DNA of 64,000 nt from Geodermatophilus siccatus (GTDB taxonomy: Bacteria; Actinomycetota; Actinomycetes; Mycobacteriales; Geodermatophilaceae), in contig NZ_FNHE01000005.1 of NCBI RefSeq assembly GCF_900103785.1, forward strand, positions 167,743 through 231,742, written 5' to 3'. A model generated the notes under the pieces. It worked only from the letters and a program-made list of their open reading frames with translations. It was not told where the DNA came from and did not search any database. Below, in pieces: positions 23,499 through 34,245 of the stretch. The position numbers and the translations under genes were made by a program. The number at the start of each line of letters is the position of its first letter. Positions within the stretch are counted from its first letter, which is position 1.

Positions 23499-25253
23499 GT
23501 GAGCGAGCCCGAGCCGACGCCGTCCGCCCCGCACATGACCCCGGAGCAGTTCCGTCGGCACGGCCACGAGGTCGTCGACTGGATCGCCGACTACTGGACG
23601 CGGGTCGGTTCGCTGCCCGTGCGCTCCCCCGCCACCCCCGGCGACGTGCGCGCCGCGCTGCCCGACGCCCCGCCCGAGCAGGGGGAGCCGTTCGACGCCG
23701 TCCTGGCCGACCTCGACCGCGTCGTCGTCCCCGGGCTCACCCACTGGCAGCACCCCGGCTTCTTCGGCTACTTCCCGGCCAACACGTCCGGGCCCTCGGT
23801 GCTCGGCGACCTGGTGTCGGCGGGCCTGGGCGTGCAGGGCATGTCGTGGGTGACCAGTCCGGCGGCCACCGAGCTCGAGCAGCACGTCCTCGACTGGTTC
23901 GCCGGCCTGCTGGGCCTGCCGGAGACCTTCCTGTCGACCGGTCCCGGCGGCGGCGTCGTCCAGGACTCCAGCTCCGGCGCCAACCTCGTCGCCCTGCTCG
24001 CGGCCCTGCACCGGGCCAGCGGCGGCGGGACGGTGCGAGGGGGCGTCCGGCCCGACGAATACACCGTCTACGTCTCCGCGGAGACGCACTCCTCGATGGA
24101 GAAGGCCGTGCGGATCGCCGGCCTCGGCAGCGACGCCGTCCGCATCGTCGAGGTGGACGGCGACCTGGCGATGCGCCCGCAGTCGCTGGAGGCGCGCCTG
24201 GAGCGGGACGTCGCCCGCGGCTACCGGCCGGTGCTGGTCTGCGCCACCGTGGGGACGACGTCGACGACGGCCGTCGACCCCCTCGCCGAGCTCGGCCCGA
24301 TCTGCCGCGACGCCGGCGTCTGGCTGCACGTGGACGCCGCCTACGCGGGCGTGAGCGCCGTCGTCCCCGAGCTGCGGGCGCTGCAGGCCGGCGTCGAGTG
24401 GGCCGACAGCTACACCACCGACGCGCACAAGTGGCTGCTCACCGGCTTCGACGCGACGCTGTTCTGGGTGGCCGACCAGGCCGCGCTCACCGGCGCGCTG
24501 GCGATCCTCCCGGAGTACCTGCGCAACGCCGCCACCGACGCCGGCGCGGTCGTCGACTACCGCGACTGGCAGATCGAGCTCGGCCGCCGCTTCCGGGCGC
24601 TCAAGCTGTGGTTCGTGCTGCGCTGGTACGGCGCCGAGGGCCTGCGGGCGCACATCCGGTCCGGTGTCGCGCTGGCGCAGGAGCTGGCCCGCTGGGCGGA
24701 GGCCGACGACCGGTTCGACGTCGTCACCCCGCACCCGCTGTCGCTGGTGTGCCTGCGCCCGCGCTGGGCCGAGGGGGTGGACGCCGACGTCGCCACCATG
24801 ACGCTGCTGGAGCGGCTCAACGACGGCGGCGAGGTCTTCCTGACCCACACGACCGTCGGCGGCCAGGTGGTGCTGCGGGTGGCGATCGGCGCGCCCGCGA
24901 CGACGCGGGCGCACGTCGAGCGGGCCTGGGCGCTGCTGCGCGAGGGCCACGACTGGCTGGCCGCCGACTTCGCCGAGTCCGCGGCGGAGCGGGCCCGCGA
25001 GGAGGCCGAGCGCCGCGCCGCCGAGGAGCGGGCCCGGGAGGAGCGGGCGCGGGAGGAGGCCGCCCGCGCCACGGCCCTCCCGCCGGTCGAGACGCCGGCC
25101 ACCCAGGACGAGACGGCGGCCCAGGCGCACGCGCAGGAGAACCTGACGCCGCCGGAGACCGCACCGCCGGCCGAGGCCGACCACCCGGAGGCCGACGGCG
25201 TCGTGCCCGCCCACGACAGGACCGACGCCGGCGCCCGCGGCACCGGCTCCTGA
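23499..25253 (+). CDS. PLP-dependent group II (aromatic amino acid type) decarboxylase with long C-terminal tail
   Basis: 584 residues. Residues 1-485 are a group II decarboxylase: THWQHPGFFGYFPAN, TSPAATELEQHVLDW, the HVDAAYAG aspartate (279) and PLP lysine 311 in TDAHKWLLTGFD. Aromatic L-amino acids (Trp, Tyr, Dopa) are the usual substrates, giving CO2 and an amine. The last ~95 residues are unusual: a charged Ala/Arg/Glu helix followed by a Pro/Glu-rich tail with no homology I recognise. The GTG at 23499 is chosen because the family similarity begins at MTPEQFRRHGHEVVDW. Convergent with tesB, stops 1 nt apart. Confidence 0.88.
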   Translation: MSEPEPTPSAPHMTPEQFRRHGHEVVDWIADYWTRVGSLPVRSPATPGDVRAALPDAPPEQGEPFDAVLADLDRVVVPGLTHWQHPGFFGYFPANTSGPSVLGDLVSAGLGVQGMSWVTSPAATELEQHVLDWFAGLLGLPETFLSTGPGGGVVQDSSSGANLVALLAALHRASGGGTVRGGVRPDEYTVYVSAETHSSMEKAVRIAGLGSDAVRIVEVDGDLAMRPQSLEARLERDVARGYRPVLVCATVGTTSTTAVDPLAELGPICRDAGVWLHVDAAYAGVSAVVPELRALQAGVEWADSYTTDAHKWLLTGFDATLFWVADQAALTGALAILPEYLRNAATDAGAVVDYRDWQIELGRRFRALKLWFVLRWYGAEGLRAHIRSGVALAQELARWAEADDRFDVVTPHPLSLVCLRPRWAEGVDADVATMTLLERLNDGGEVFLTHTTVGGQVVLRVAIGAPATTRAHVERAWALLREGHDWLAADFAESAAERAREEAERRAAEERAREERAREEAARATALPPVETPATQDETAAQAHAQENLTPPETAPPAEADHPEADGVVPAHDRTDAGARGTGS

Positions 25254-25254
25254 G

Positions 25255-26136
25255 TCAGGAGCGCAGCGACCGGATGAGGCCCTGCTGCGCGACCGTGGCC
25301 ACGTGGGTGCCGTCGGCCGCCCAGATCTGGCCGAAGCACAGCGCCCGCCCGCCGGAGGCCGCGGGGCTGTCGGTCTCGTAGAGGAACCACTCGTCGGCGC
25401 GCACCGGCGCGTGGAACCACACCGCGTGGTCGAGGCTGGCGCCGACGTACTCCCCGCCCCAGCCGCCGCCGGTGCGGGCCAGCCCGGCCGAGAGCAGGGT
25501 CAGGTCGCTGACGAAGGTCAGCGCCGAGCGGTGCACGTTGCCGTCCTCGGGCAGCCGGCCGGCGACCCGCATCCACGCGCAGGTGCGGGTGTCCGGCGGC
25601 GACTTCGGCATCCGGTCGAAGGGGTCCTCGAGCAGCCGCTGCTCCACGGCCTGGCTGATGGCGAGCGCGGCGGCGGCGCGCTCCCCGTGGGGCGCGACCA
25701 CCTCGGGGAGGCTGGGCAGGGTCTCCGGGGCCGGCACCTCGGGCATCGGCAGCGCGTGCTCGACGACGGGGGTCTCCGGCACCGAGGCGTCGGCGGTCAG
25801 GGCGAAGATCGCGACGTCCGCACCCCGGCGCCGCTGCCAGGCGATGACCCGCCGGGTGCTGAACGTGCGCCCGTCGCGGATCCGCTCGACGGCGTAGCGG
25901 ATCTCCTCGTGCGGGTCACCGGGCCGCAGGAAGTACGAGTGCAGCGAGTGGACGGCGCGCTCCCCCGGCAGCGTCCGGGAGGCGGCCATGAGGGCCTGCC
26001 CGGCCACCTGCCCGCCGAAGATGCGCTGCAGCGGCGTCCGCGGCGTCTGGCCGACGTACAGGTCGGTGTCGCGCTCCTCGAGGTCGAGGACGGCCATCAG
26101 CGAGGCGGCCTGGCTGCCGCCGTCCACCTGCGTCAC
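25255..26136 (-). CDS. tesB: Acyl-CoA thioesterase II (TesB)
   Basis: 293 residues with two hotdog domains: first QRIFGGQVAGQALMAASRTL and HSLHSYFLRPGD, second SLDHAVWFHAPVRADEWFLY. It hydrolyses medium- and long-chain acyl-CoAs. GTG start (26134-26136) overlaps the pyk stop by 4 nt (GTGA), the same pyk-tesB pair as in mycobacteria. Confidence 0.93.
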   Translation of the reverse strand: MTQVDGGSQAASLMAVLDLEERDTDLYVGQTPRTPLQRIFGGQVAGQALMAASRTLPGERAVHSLHSYFLRPGDPHEEIRYAVERIRDGRTFSTRRVIAWQRRRGADVAIFALTADASVPETPVVEHALPMPEVPAPETLPSLPEVVAPHGERAAAALAISQAVEQRLLEDPFDRMPKSPPDTRTCAWMRVAGRLPEDGNVHRSALTFVSDLTLLSAGLARTGGGWGGEYVGASLDHAVWFHAPVRADEWFLYETDSPAASGGRALCFGQIWAADGTHVATVAQQGLIRSLRS

Positions 26137-27548
26137 GAGTCGGTGCCCACCTCGTGGACCCGGATGAGGTTGGTCGACCCGGGGGTGTTCGGCGGGCTGC
26201 CGGCCACGACGACGACCCGGTCGCCCTCCTTGAGCCGGCCGATGGACAGCAGCGAGAAGTCCACCTGCCGGACCATGTCGTCGGTGTGCTGCACCTCGGG
26301 GACCAGGAAGGTCTCCACGCCCCAGGACAGCGCCAGCTGGCTGCGCACCCGTCCGTCGACGGTGAAGGCCAGCAGCGGCATCCGGGGGTGCAGGGCGGCC
26401 AGCCGCCGGGCGCTGCCGCCGGTCTGGGTGAAGGTGGCCAGGGCCTTGACGTCGAGGGACTCGGCGATGTCCCGGGCGGCCCGGACGATGGCGCCGGACC
26501 GGGACCGCGACCGCCGGACCAGCTCGGGGACGCGCACGGGGTCGCTCTCGACGGCGTCGATGATCCGCTCCATCGTCCGCACCGCGGCGATCGGGTAGCG
26601 CCCCACCGAGGTCTCCCCCGACAGCATCACCGCGTCGGCGCCGTCCAGGACGGCGTTGGCGACGTCGGAGGCCTCCGCGCGCGTGGGCCGCGAGTTGGTG
26701 ATCATCGACTCGAGCATCTGCGTGGCCACGATGACCGGCTTGTTGCGCTCGCGGGCGGCCTGGACGGCCCGCTTCTGCACCAGCGGCACCTGCTCCAGCG
26801 CCAGCTCCACGCCCAGGTCGCCGCGGGCGACCATGATGCCGTCGAACGCCTCGACGATCGCCTCGAGGTTCTCCACCGCCTCGGGCTTCTCCAGCTTGGC
26901 GATCACGGGGACGGAGACGTCCTCCTGCCGCATGACGTCGCGGACCAGCTCCACGTCGCGCGGCGAGCGCACGAAGGACAGCGCGACGAAGTCGACGCCC
27001 ATGTGCAGGGCGAAGCGGAGGTCCTCCTCGTCCTTGTCCGACATGGCCGGCACGCTCACCGCGACGCCCGGCAGCGACAGGCCCTTGTTGTTGGACACCT
27101 CGCCGCCCTCGACGACCAGGCACCACACGTCCGACCCGTCGATCTCGACGACCGACAGCGCCAGCTTGCCGTCGTCGACCAGCAGCCGGTCACCGACCCT
27201 GGCGTCGGCCGCGAGGCCCTTGTAGGTGGTGGAGACCCGCTCGGCGGTGCCCTCGACGTCGTCGACGGTGATGCAGACCCGGCTGCCGGTCTCCCAGTGG
27301 ACCGGGCCGTCGGCGAAGGTGCCGAGGCGGATCTTCGGCCCCTGCAGGTCGGCGAGGACCGCGACGGCGTGACCGGTGCGGTCGGAGGCCTCGCGGACCA
27401 TCCGGTAGTTCTTCTCGTGGTCGGTGTGCGCCCCGTGGCTGAAGTTCAGCCGGGCGACGTCCATCCCGGACTCGACGAGGGCGGTGACCTGCTCCTGGGA
27501 ACCGGTCGCCGGCCCGAGGGTGCAGACGATCTTGGCGCGACGCGACAT
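26133..27548 (-). CDS. pyk: Pyruvate kinase
   Basis: 471 residues. AKIVCTLGPATGS at the N terminus, LNFSHGAHTDH, the signature IAKLEKPEAVENLEAI around the catalytic lysine, and VARGDLGVELALEQVPLVQK and ATQMLESMI. C-terminal allosteric domain present. Converts phosphoenolpyruvate and ADP to pyruvate and ATP. ATG 27546-27548 fits homologues; upstream frame is unrelated. Confidence 0.97.
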   Translation of the reverse strand: MSRRAKIVCTLGPATGSQEQVTALVESGMDVARLNFSHGAHTDHEKNYRMVREASDRTGHAVAVLADLQGPKIRLGTFADGPVHWETGSRVCITVDDVEGTAERVSTTYKGLAADARVGDRLLVDDGKLALSVVEIDGSDVWCLVVEGGEVSNNKGLSLPGVAVSVPAMSDKDEEDLRFALHMGVDFVALSFVRSPRDVELVRDVMRQEDVSVPVIAKLEKPEAVENLEAIVEAFDGIMVARGDLGVELALEQVPLVQKRAVQAARERNKPVIVATQMLESMITNSRPTRAEASDVANAVLDGADAVMLSGETSVGRYPIAAVRTMERIIDAVESDPVRVPELVRRSRSRSGAIVRAARDIAESLDVKALATFTQTGGSARRLAALHPRMPLLAFTVDGRVRSQLALSWGVETFLVPEVQHTDDMVRQVDFSLLSIGRLKEGDRVVVVAGSPPNTPGSTNLIRVHEVGTDS

Positions 27549-27629
27549 GGGACAGACGCTAGTGCGGCGGCTCGTCGCGCGCGGGGAGGGCTCCCTGTGA
27601 GGCTCGTCCACACACGACGAGGGCCGGGA

Positions 27630-27713
27630 GGTGGACCCCGCCCCCCTCACCCCTCGCAGGTACGGGGCGAGCCTCCGGACGGGGCCGGACGCTCAGGGGA
27701 CGGGGTCCTCCTG
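27630..27713. repeat. Dispersed palindromic element, copy 7
   Basis: Abuts the gltD stop codon. On the minus strand: CAGGAGGACCCCGTCC, core GAGGCTCGCCCCGTACCTGC, end GCGGGGTCC. Arms GGACCCCG (27633-27640) and CGGGGTCC (27701-27708). Likely gltD terminator ahead of pyk. Confidence 0.75.
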
Positions 27714-29201
27714 TCAGCGCAGCGCCACCGCGGTGGGCGCGATCGGTCGCGGCAGCATCGTCGAGCCGGTCAGCCAGGCGTCGGCGGCGCCCGCGGCGGC
27801 CCGGCCCTCGGCGATGGCCCACACGATGAGCGACTGGCCGCGGCCCATGTCGCCGGCGACGAAGACGCCTGGGACGGTCGACATGAAGTCGCCGTCGCGG
27901 GCGACGTTGCCGCGCCCGTCGATCTCCACGCCGAGCCCGTCGAGCAGCCCCTCCCGCTGGGCCCCGGTGAAGCCCATGGCGAGGAACACCAGGTCGGCGG
28001 GCAGCTCGCGCTCGGTGCCCTCCACCTTCTGGAACCGGCCGTCGACCCGCTCCACGTCGTGGATGAGCAGCGCGCGCACGTTGCCCTCGTCGTCGCCGAC
28101 GAAGCGCTCGGTGTTGACGCTGTAGAGCCGTTCCCCGCCCTCCTCGTGGGCGCTGGAGACGCGCATGACCATCGGGTAGGTCGGCCACGGGTTGGTCTCG
28201 GCCCGGCGGTCCGGAGGCGCCGGCATGATCTCCAGCTGGGTGACCGAGAGCGCCCCCTGCCGGTGGGCGGTGCCCAGGCAGTCGGCGCCGGTGTCACCGC
28301 CGCCGATGATCACGACGTGCTTGCCGTGGGCGTTGATCGGCGGCTCGTCGAGCTCGCCGAGCGCCTGCCGGTTGCCGAAGGGCAGGTACTCCATCGCCAG
28401 GTGGATGCCATGCAGCTCCCGCCCCGGTGCGGGCAGGTCGCGGCCCATGGTGGCGCCACCGGCCAGGACGACGGCGTCGAAGTCCGCGCGCAGCTGCTCG
28501 ACGGTCGGGTCGCCGTCCCGGCCGCTGCCGACCTCGACCCCGGTGACGAACCGGGTGCCCTCGGCCCGCATCTGGTCCAGCCGCCGGTCGAGCACGGCCT
28601 TCTCCATCTTGAACTCGGGGATGCCGTAGCGCAGCAGCCCCCCGACGCGGTCGGCCCGCTCGAAGACGGTGACGTCGTGACCCGCCCGGGTGAGCTGCTG
28701 GGCGGCGGCCAGCCCGGCGGGCCCGGAGCCGATGACGGCGACCTTCTTGCCGGTGTGCTCCTGCGGGGGGACCGGCTTGACCAGGTCGCGCTGGAACGCC
28801 TGGTCGATGATCTCCCACTCGATCTGCTTGATCGTGACCGGCGACTCCTGCAGGTTCAGCACGCAGGAGCCCTCGCACGGCGCCGGGCAGAGCTTCCCGG
28901 TGAACTCCGGGAAGTTGTTGGTGGCGTGCAGCCGCTCGATCGCCTCGGTCCAGTCGTCGCGGCGGGCGAGGTCGTTCCACTCCGGGATCAGGTTGCCCAG
29001 CGGGCAGCCGTGGTGGCAGAACGGGATGCCGCAGTCCATGCACCGGGCGGCCTGCTGGCGCACCGCCGCGACCGGGAAGACGGCGTCCTCCCCGTTCTGC
29101 CGGGAGAGGTAGACGTCCTTCCAGTCCAGGATCCGCACGTCGACCGGGCGCCGCGGCGGCAGCGCCCGCTCGTGCTTGAGGAAACCGGTCGAGTCAGCCA
29201 C
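27714..29201 (-). CDS. gltD: Glutamate synthase (NADPH) small subunit
   Basis: 495 residues. N-terminal iron-sulfur cysteines CMDCGIPFCHHGCP and CPAPCEGSC, FAD motif VIGSGPAGLAAAQQL and NADPH motif IIGGGDTGADC. It passes electrons from NADPH to GltB, which makes two glutamates from glutamine and 2-oxoglutarate. The GTG at 29199-29201 has GGAGG 7 nt upstream. It lies 53 nt after gltB, and the start region is a near-copy of the gltB 3' end. Confidence 0.96.
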   Translation of the reverse strand: MADSTGFLKHERALPPRRPVDVRILDWKDVYLSRQNGEDAVFPVAAVRQQAARCMDCGIPFCHHGCPLGNLIPEWNDLARRDDWTEAIERLHATNNFPEFTGKLCPAPCEGSCVLNLQESPVTIKQIEWEIIDQAFQRDLVKPVPPQEHTGKKVAVIGSGPAGLAAAQQLTRAGHDVTVFERADRVGGLLRYGIPEFKMEKAVLDRRLDQMRAEGTRFVTGVEVGSGRDGDPTVEQLRADFDAVVLAGGATMGRDLPAPGRELHGIHLAMEYLPFGNRQALGELDEPPINAHGKHVVIIGGGDTGADCLGTAHRQGALSVTQLEIMPAPPDRRAETNPWPTYPMVMRVSSAHEEGGERLYSVNTERFVGDDEGNVRALLIHDVERVDGRFQKVEGTERELPADLVFLAMGFTGAQREGLLDGLGVEIDGRGNVARDGDFMSTVPGVFVAGDMGRGQSLIVWAIAEGRAAAGAADAWLTGSTMLPRPIAPTAVALR

Positions 29202-29278
29202 GTGCGGCCTCCATCGTCTCGTCGTGGGGCGAGCTGCAGGGTCGGAGGCGCGACTCAGCCACGAGCCGCCTCCATGAC
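29191..29278. repeat. Near-direct repeat linking the gltB end and the gltD start
   Basis: Positions 29191-29214 and 29252-29275 match at about 21 of 24 bases. Both copies could encode MEAARG-stop on the minus strand: the right copy is the real gltB C terminus, the left is a relic whose internal GTG serves as the gltD start and whose GGAGG is its ribosome-binding site. Confidence 0.6.
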
Positions 29279-32200
29279 CGCGCGGTCGACATCCGTTCCT
29301 GCGGCCTCGGCAGCCCGCCGGGCCTCCAGCGCCCGCCGGTAGTCGCGCGGCATGATCACGCTGAACCGCTCGGACCAGCGGCCCCAGTCGGCCAGCAGCG
29401 CGGCGGCCACCGGCGAGGCGGTGTCCGCGGCGTAGCGCACCAGCACGTCGCGCAGCCACTGCGCGGACTCCCCGTCCAGCGGGTCGACGTCCACCATCTC
29501 GGTGTTGACCCGGTGCCGGGCCAGGTCGAGCACGTAGCCGATGCCGCCGGACATGCCGGCCGCGATGTTGCGGCCGGTCGGGCCGAGGACCACCGCGGCT
29601 CCGCCGGTCATGTACTCCAGCGCGTGGTCGCCCACGCCCTCGACGACGGCCAACGCGCCGGAGTTGCGCACGCAGAACCGCTCGCCGACCCGACCGCGGA
29701 GGAAGACCTCGCCCCCGGTGGCGCCGTAGGCGATGACGTTGCCGGCGAGGACGTTGTCCTCGGCGGCGAAGCCGGCCTCGCGCGCCGGGCGGACGACGAT
29801 CCGCCCCCCGGACAGGCCCTTGCCGACGTAGTCGTTGGCGTCGCCGAACAGCCGCATCGTGACGCCCCGCGGCAGGAAGGCCCCGAAGGACTGACCGGCC
29901 GACCCGGTGAAGGTCAGGTCGATCGTGCCGTCGGGCAGCCCCTCACCGCCGAAGCGCCGGGTGACCATCGAGCCCAGCATCGTGCCGACGGTGCGGTTGA
30001 CGTTGCGCACCGGCAGCTCGAGGCTCACCGGTCGCGCGTCGAGCAGCGCGCCCTCGCACAGCTGGATCAGCGTCTGGTCCAGCGCGACGTCCAGGCCGTG
30101 GTCCTGCTCGCGGACCCGGTGCCGGGCAGCGCCCTCGGGCAGCTCCGGCACGGCCAGCATGCGGGACAGGTCCAGCCCGGCGGCCTTCCAGTGGTCGACC
30201 GCCTTGCGGGTGTCGAGCAGCTCGGCGTGGCCGATCGCCTCGTCCAGCGAGCGGAAGCCCAGCTCGGCGAGGTACTGGCGCACCTGCTCGGCGAGGAACT
30301 CGAAGAACGTGACGACGAACTCCGGCCGCCCGGTGAAGCGCTTGCGCAGCTCGGGGTTCTGGGTCGCGACGCCGACCGGGCAGGTGTCGAGGTGGCAGAC
30401 GCGCATCATCACGCAGCCGGAGACGACCAGCGGAGCGGTGGCGAAGCCGTACTCCTCGGCGCCCAGCAGCGCGGCGATGAGCACGTCGCGGCCGGTCTTC
30501 ATCTGCCCGTCGGCCTGGACGACGATGCGGTCGCGCAGGCCGTTGGCCAGCAGCGTCTGCTGCGTCTCGGCCAGGCCCAGCTCCCACGGCGAGCCGGCGT
30601 GCTTGAGCGAGGTCAGGGGTGCCGCGCCCGTCCCGCCGTCGTGCCCGGAGATGAGGACGACGTCGGCGTGCGCCTTGCTCACGCCGGCCGCGACCGTCCC
30701 GACCCCGACCTCGCTGACCAGCTTGACGTGGACCCGCGCCTCGTTGTTGGCGTTCTTCAGGTCGTGGATCAGCTGCTTGAGGTCCTCGATCGAGTAGATG
30801 TCGTGGTGCGGCGGCGGGCTGATCAGGCCGACCCCCGGCGTCGAGTGCCGGGTGCGGGCCACCCACGGGTAGACCTTCGCGCCGGGCAGCTGGCCGCCCT
30901 CGCCGGGCTTGGCGCCCTGCGCCATCTTGATCTGGATGTCGTCGGCGTTGACCAGGTACTCGCTGGTGACGCCGAACCGGCCGCTGGCCACCTGCTTGAT
31001 CGCCGAGCGGCGCAGGTCGCCGTTGGGGTCGGGCTGGAAGCGGTCGGGGTCCTCGCCGCCCTCACCGGTGTTCGACTTGCCGCCGATCCGGTTCATGGCG
31101 ATCGCCAGGGTCTCGTGCGCCTCCTGCGAGATGGAGCCGTAGCTCATCGCGCCGGTCTGGAAGCGCTTGACGATCTCGCTGGCCGGCTCGACCTCCTCCA
31201 GCGGCACGGGCGGGCGCACGCCGGTCCTGATCGTGAACAGGCCGCGCAGGGTGGCGGCCTCCTCGGACAGCTTGTCGACGGTGTCGGTGTAGCGCTGGAA
31301 CACCTCGTACTGCCGCGAGCGGGTGGCGTGCTGGAGCAGGAACACCGTCTCGGGGTTGAACAGGTGCACCTCGCCCTCGCGGCGCCACTGGTACTCGCCG
31401 CCGGTCTCCAGCCGCCGGTGCGCGCGCTCGGTGGGGTTCTCCGGGTAGGCGCGGCGGTGGCGCATGGCCACCTCCTCGGCGAGGACGTCGATGCCGACGC
31501 CGCCGAGCGGGCAGGAGGTGCCGGTGAAGTACTCGTCGACGACCTCGTCGGAGAGACCGACCGCCTCGAAGATCTGGGCCATCGTGTACGAGCCGACGGT
31601 GCTGATGCCCATCTTGCTCATGACCTTCAGGACGCCCTTGCCCAGCGCCTTGACCACGTTGCGGACCGCCTGCGCCGGCTGGATGCCGGTGAGGACGCCG
31701 TCGCGGATGAGGTCCTCGATGGACTCGAAGGCCAGGTACGGGTTGACCGCGGCGGCGCCGTAGCCGAGCAGCAGCGCGACGTGGTGCACCTCGCGGCAGT
31801 CGCCGGACTCGACGACCAGGCCGACCTCCATGCGGGTCTTCTGCCGCACGAGGTGGTGGTGGACCGCGGCCGTCATCAGCAGCGACGGGATCGGCGCGCG
31901 GTTCTCGTCGCAGTCCCGGTCGGAGAGCACGATGATCCGGGCGCCCGCGGCGATCGCCTTGCTGACCTTGGTGCGCAGCTGCTCGACCGCCTCGGCCAGC
32001 GCCGTCCCGCCGCCGTTGACGTCGAAGTGGCCGGTGATCCGGACGGCGGCGTAACCGGGCAGGTCGCCGTCGTCGTCGATGTGCAGGATCTTGGCCAGCT
32101 CGTCGTTGTCGATGACCGGGTAGGGCAGGAAGAGCTGCCGGCAGGACGCCGGGGTGGCGTGCAGCAGGTTCTGCTCGGGGCCGAAGGTGCGGCCCAGGCT

Positions 32201-33922
32201 GGTCACCAGCTCCTCGCGGATGGCGTCCAGCGGCGGGTTGGTCACCTGTGCGAACAGCTGCCCGAAGTAGTCGTAGAGCAGCCGCGAGCGGTCCGACAGC
32301 GCCGCTACCGGGGTGTCGGTGCCCATCGAGCCGATCGGCTCGGCGCCGGAGGACGCCATCGGGGTGAGCAGGACGCGCAGGTCCTCCTCGGTGTAGCCGA
32401 ACAGCTGCTGCCGGCGGACGACGGACTCGTGGCTGGGCCGGGCGCGACGGCGCTCGGGCAGCTGCGGGAGGTGCACCAGGCCGGCGTGCAGCCAGTCCTC
32501 GTACGGGTGCTCGCCCGCCAGGGCGCCCTTGACCTCCTCGTCGGAGACAATCTTCCCGGCCGCGGTGTCGACGAGGAACATCCGGCCCGGCTGCAGCCGG
32601 CCCTTGGCGACCACCTCGGAGTCGGGGATCTCCAGGACCCCGACCTCGCTGGCCAGCACGACCAGGTCGTCCTTGGTGTGCCACCAGCGGCCGGGCCGCA
32701 GCCCGTTGCGGTCGAGGACCGCGCCGATGAGCGTGCCGTCGGTGAAGGCGACCGCCGCGGGCCCGTCCCAGGGCTCCATGATCGAGGCGTGGAACCGGTA
32801 GAAGGCCCGGCGGGCCGGGTCCATCTCGTCGTGGTTCTCCCACGCCTCGGGGATCATCATGAGCACCGCGTGCGGCAGCGAGCGGCCGGACAGGTGCAGC
32901 AGCTCGAGCACCTCGTCGAAGGTGGCAGAGTCGCTGAAGTCGCTGGCGGTGACGGGGAAGATCCGCTCGAGGCCGAGCTCGGACGCGGGGCCGGCGGGCC
33001 CGTCGAACAGCTCGGTCTCGAGCTTGGCCTCGCGGGCGCGCATCCGGTTCCGGTTGCCCTTGATGGTGTTGATCTCGCCGTTGTGCGCGATCACGCGGAA
33101 CGGGTGGGCCAGCGGCCAGCTCGGGAAGGTGTTGGTGGAGAACCGGCTGTGCACCAGCGCGATCGCCGACGCGTAGCGCTCGTCGCGCAGGTCGGGGAAG
33201 AACGCGGGCAGCTGGTCGGTGGTCAGCATGCCCTTGTAGGTGATGGTGCGCGAGGACAGCGAGACGATGTAGAGGGAGCTGCCGGCCTCGGTCGCGGCCC
33301 GCTCGGCCCGCTTGCGCAGCACGAAGGCGCGCCGCTCCAGCCGGGTGACGCCGTTGACGGCCTTGGCGCCGCCGAACGCGGTCGCGTCGGCGCGGGCACC
33401 GATGGTCTCGGCGACGAACACCTGAGCGAAGTGCGGCATGACCGCGCGGGCGGTGGGGCCGACGTCGGCGCCGTCCGGGTCGACCGGCAGCTCGCGCCAG
33501 CCGAGGACGGTCAGGCCCTCCTCGGCGGCCAGGCGGGCGACGTCCTCGACGCGCGCGGCGCGCTCGGCCTCGTCGACCGGCAGGAAGGCGATGCCGACGG
33601 CGTACTCGCCCAGCGGCGGCAGGTCGAAGTCGACCTCGGCGCGCAGCAGCGCGTCGGGGACCTGCGTGAGGATGCCGGCGCCGTCGCCGGAGTTCGGCTC
33701 GGAGCCGGCCGCACCGCGGTGGTCGAGGTTGTGCAGGGCGGTGAGCCCGGCGGCCACGATCCCCCGGGAGGCACGCCCCTGCACGTCGGCGACGAAGGCG
33801 ACGCCACAGGCGTCCTTGTCGTTGGCCGGGTCGTACAGGCCGGACGCCGCGGGGACGGCGGAGAACGGCACGGCGGTACCGCCGGAGGCGGAGGGCGCGG
33901 CGGGGGCGGTGGACTCGGACAT
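29255..33922 (-). CDS. gltB: Glutamate synthase (NADPH) large subunit
   Basis: 1555 residues. N-terminal glutaminase domain with nucleophile Cys39 in [12 protein letters not shown], implying removal of a 38-residue propeptide. The central domain and the FMN/2-oxoglutarate synthase domain follow ([33 protein letters not shown]), then the 3Fe-4S cysteines in [13 protein letters not shown] and the C-terminal GXGXG beta-helix ([20 protein letters not shown]). Works with GltD. The ATG at 33920-33922 has GGGAG 8 nt upstream. Order lgt, gltB, gltD, pyk is common in actinobacteria. Confidence 0.97.
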   Translation of the reverse strand: MSESTAPAAPSASGGTAVPFSAVPAASGLYDPANDKDACGVAFVADVQGRASRGIVAAGLTALHNLDHRGAAGSEPNSGDGAGILTQVPDALLRAEVDFDLPPLGEYAVGIAFLPVDEAERAARVEDVARLAAEEGLTVLGWRELPVDPDGADVGPTARAVMPHFAQVFVAETIGARADATAFGGAKAVNGVTRLERRAFVLRKRAERAATEAGSSLYIVSLSSRTITYKGMLTTDQLPAFFPDLRDERYASAIALVHSRFSTNTFPSWPLAHPFRVIAHNGEINTIKGNRNRMRAREAKLETELFDGPAGPASELGLERIFPVTASDFSDSATFDEVLELLHLSGRSLPHAVLMMIPEAWENHDEMDPARRAFYRFHASIMEPWDGPAAVAFTDGTLIGAVLDRNGLRPGRWWHTKDDLVVLASEVGVLEIPDSEVVAKGRLQPGRMFLVDTAAGKIVSDEEVKGALAGEHPYEDWLHAGLVHLPQLPERRRARPSHESVVRRQQLFGYTEEDLRVLLTPMASSGAEPIGSMGTDTPVAALSDRSRLLYDYFGQLFAQVTNPPLDAIREELVTSLGRTFGPEQNLLHATPASCRQLFLPYPVIDNDELAKILHIDDDGDLPGYAAVRITGHFDVNGGGTALAEAVEQLRTKVSKAIAAGARIIVLSDRDCDENRAPIPSLLMTAAVHHHLVRQKTRMEVGLVVESGDCREVHHVALLLGYGAAAVNPYLAFESIEDLIRDGVLTGIQPAQAVRNVVKALGKGVLKVMSKMGISTVGSYTMAQIFEAVGLSDEVVDEYFTGTSCPLGGVGIDVLAEEVAMRHRRAYPENPTERAHRRLETGGEYQWRREGEVHLFNPETVFLLQHATRSRQYEVFQRYTDTVDKLSEEAATLRGLFTIRTGVRPPVPLEEVEPASEIVKRFQTGAMSYGSISQEAHETLAIAMNRIGGKSNTGEGGEDPDRFQPDPNGDLRRSAIKQVASGRFGVTSEYLVNADDIQIKMAQGAKPGEGGQLPGAKVYPWVARTRHSTPGVGLISPPPHHDIYSIEDLKQLIHDLKNANNEARVHVKLVSEVGVGTVAAGVSKAHADVVLISGHDGGTGAAPLTSLKHAGSPWELGLAETQQTLLANGLRDRIVVQADGQMKTGRDVLIAALLGAEEYGFATAPLVVSGCVMMRVCHLDTCPVGVATQNPELRKRFTGRPEFVVTFFEFLAEQVRQYLAELGFRSLDEAIGHAELLDTRKAVDHWKAAGLDLSRMLAVPELPEGAARHRVREQDHGLDVALDQTLIQLCEGALLDARPVSLELPVRNVNRTVGTMLGSMVTRRFGGEGLPDGTIDLTFTGSAGQSFGAFLPRGVTMRLFGDANDYVGKGLSGGRIVVRPAREAGFAAEDNVLAGNVIAYGATGGEVFLRGRVGERFCVRNSGALAVVEGVGDHALEYMTGGAAVVLGPTGRNIAAGMSGGIGYVLDLARHRVNTEMVDVDPLDGESAQWLRDVLVRYAADTASPVAAALLADWGRWSERFSVIMPRDYRRALEARRAAEAAGTDVDRAVMEAARG

Positions 33923-34245
33923 GTCACTCCCGTCGTCGGCACGCCGCCCGGTCGCCGTCGGCGGTGACGGGAGCGGGGCGGGGGGCGGGGGGCCCGGCCG
34001 GTGGTCAGTGGTCAGAGGAGCGGGGCACTGCGGCTGATACCGGTGGCAGGGTGGTCCGTGGACCCCCGGGCCGACCCGGCAGGCGAGCTCCGGGGGTGGT
34101 GCCCCGGTGCCGTCGTCCGCGGGGCGGCGCTGGCCCGGTTCCGACTCGTGCGACCCCGCCAGGATCACTGTGGGGTCTTGGCAGAAGGGTACACAGCCGC
34201 AACCCGGATCTCGTACGGATGAACCCCGGGTGCGGCGCGTCGTCC
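33923..34245. other. Non-coding region between lgt and gltB
   Basis: About 320 bp holding the gltB promoter region and the end of the lgt transcript. I see no gene and no convincing hairpin or riboswitch. A short direct repeat (GGTCAGTGGTCAG) lies at 34003-34015. Confidence 0.4.

Noticed and set aside
29513..33967. A 1484-codon open frame on the plus strand
   Set aside because: It is the antisense of gltB. In high-GC DNA the strand opposite a real gene often lacks stops; the product is low-complexity and has no recognisable domain.
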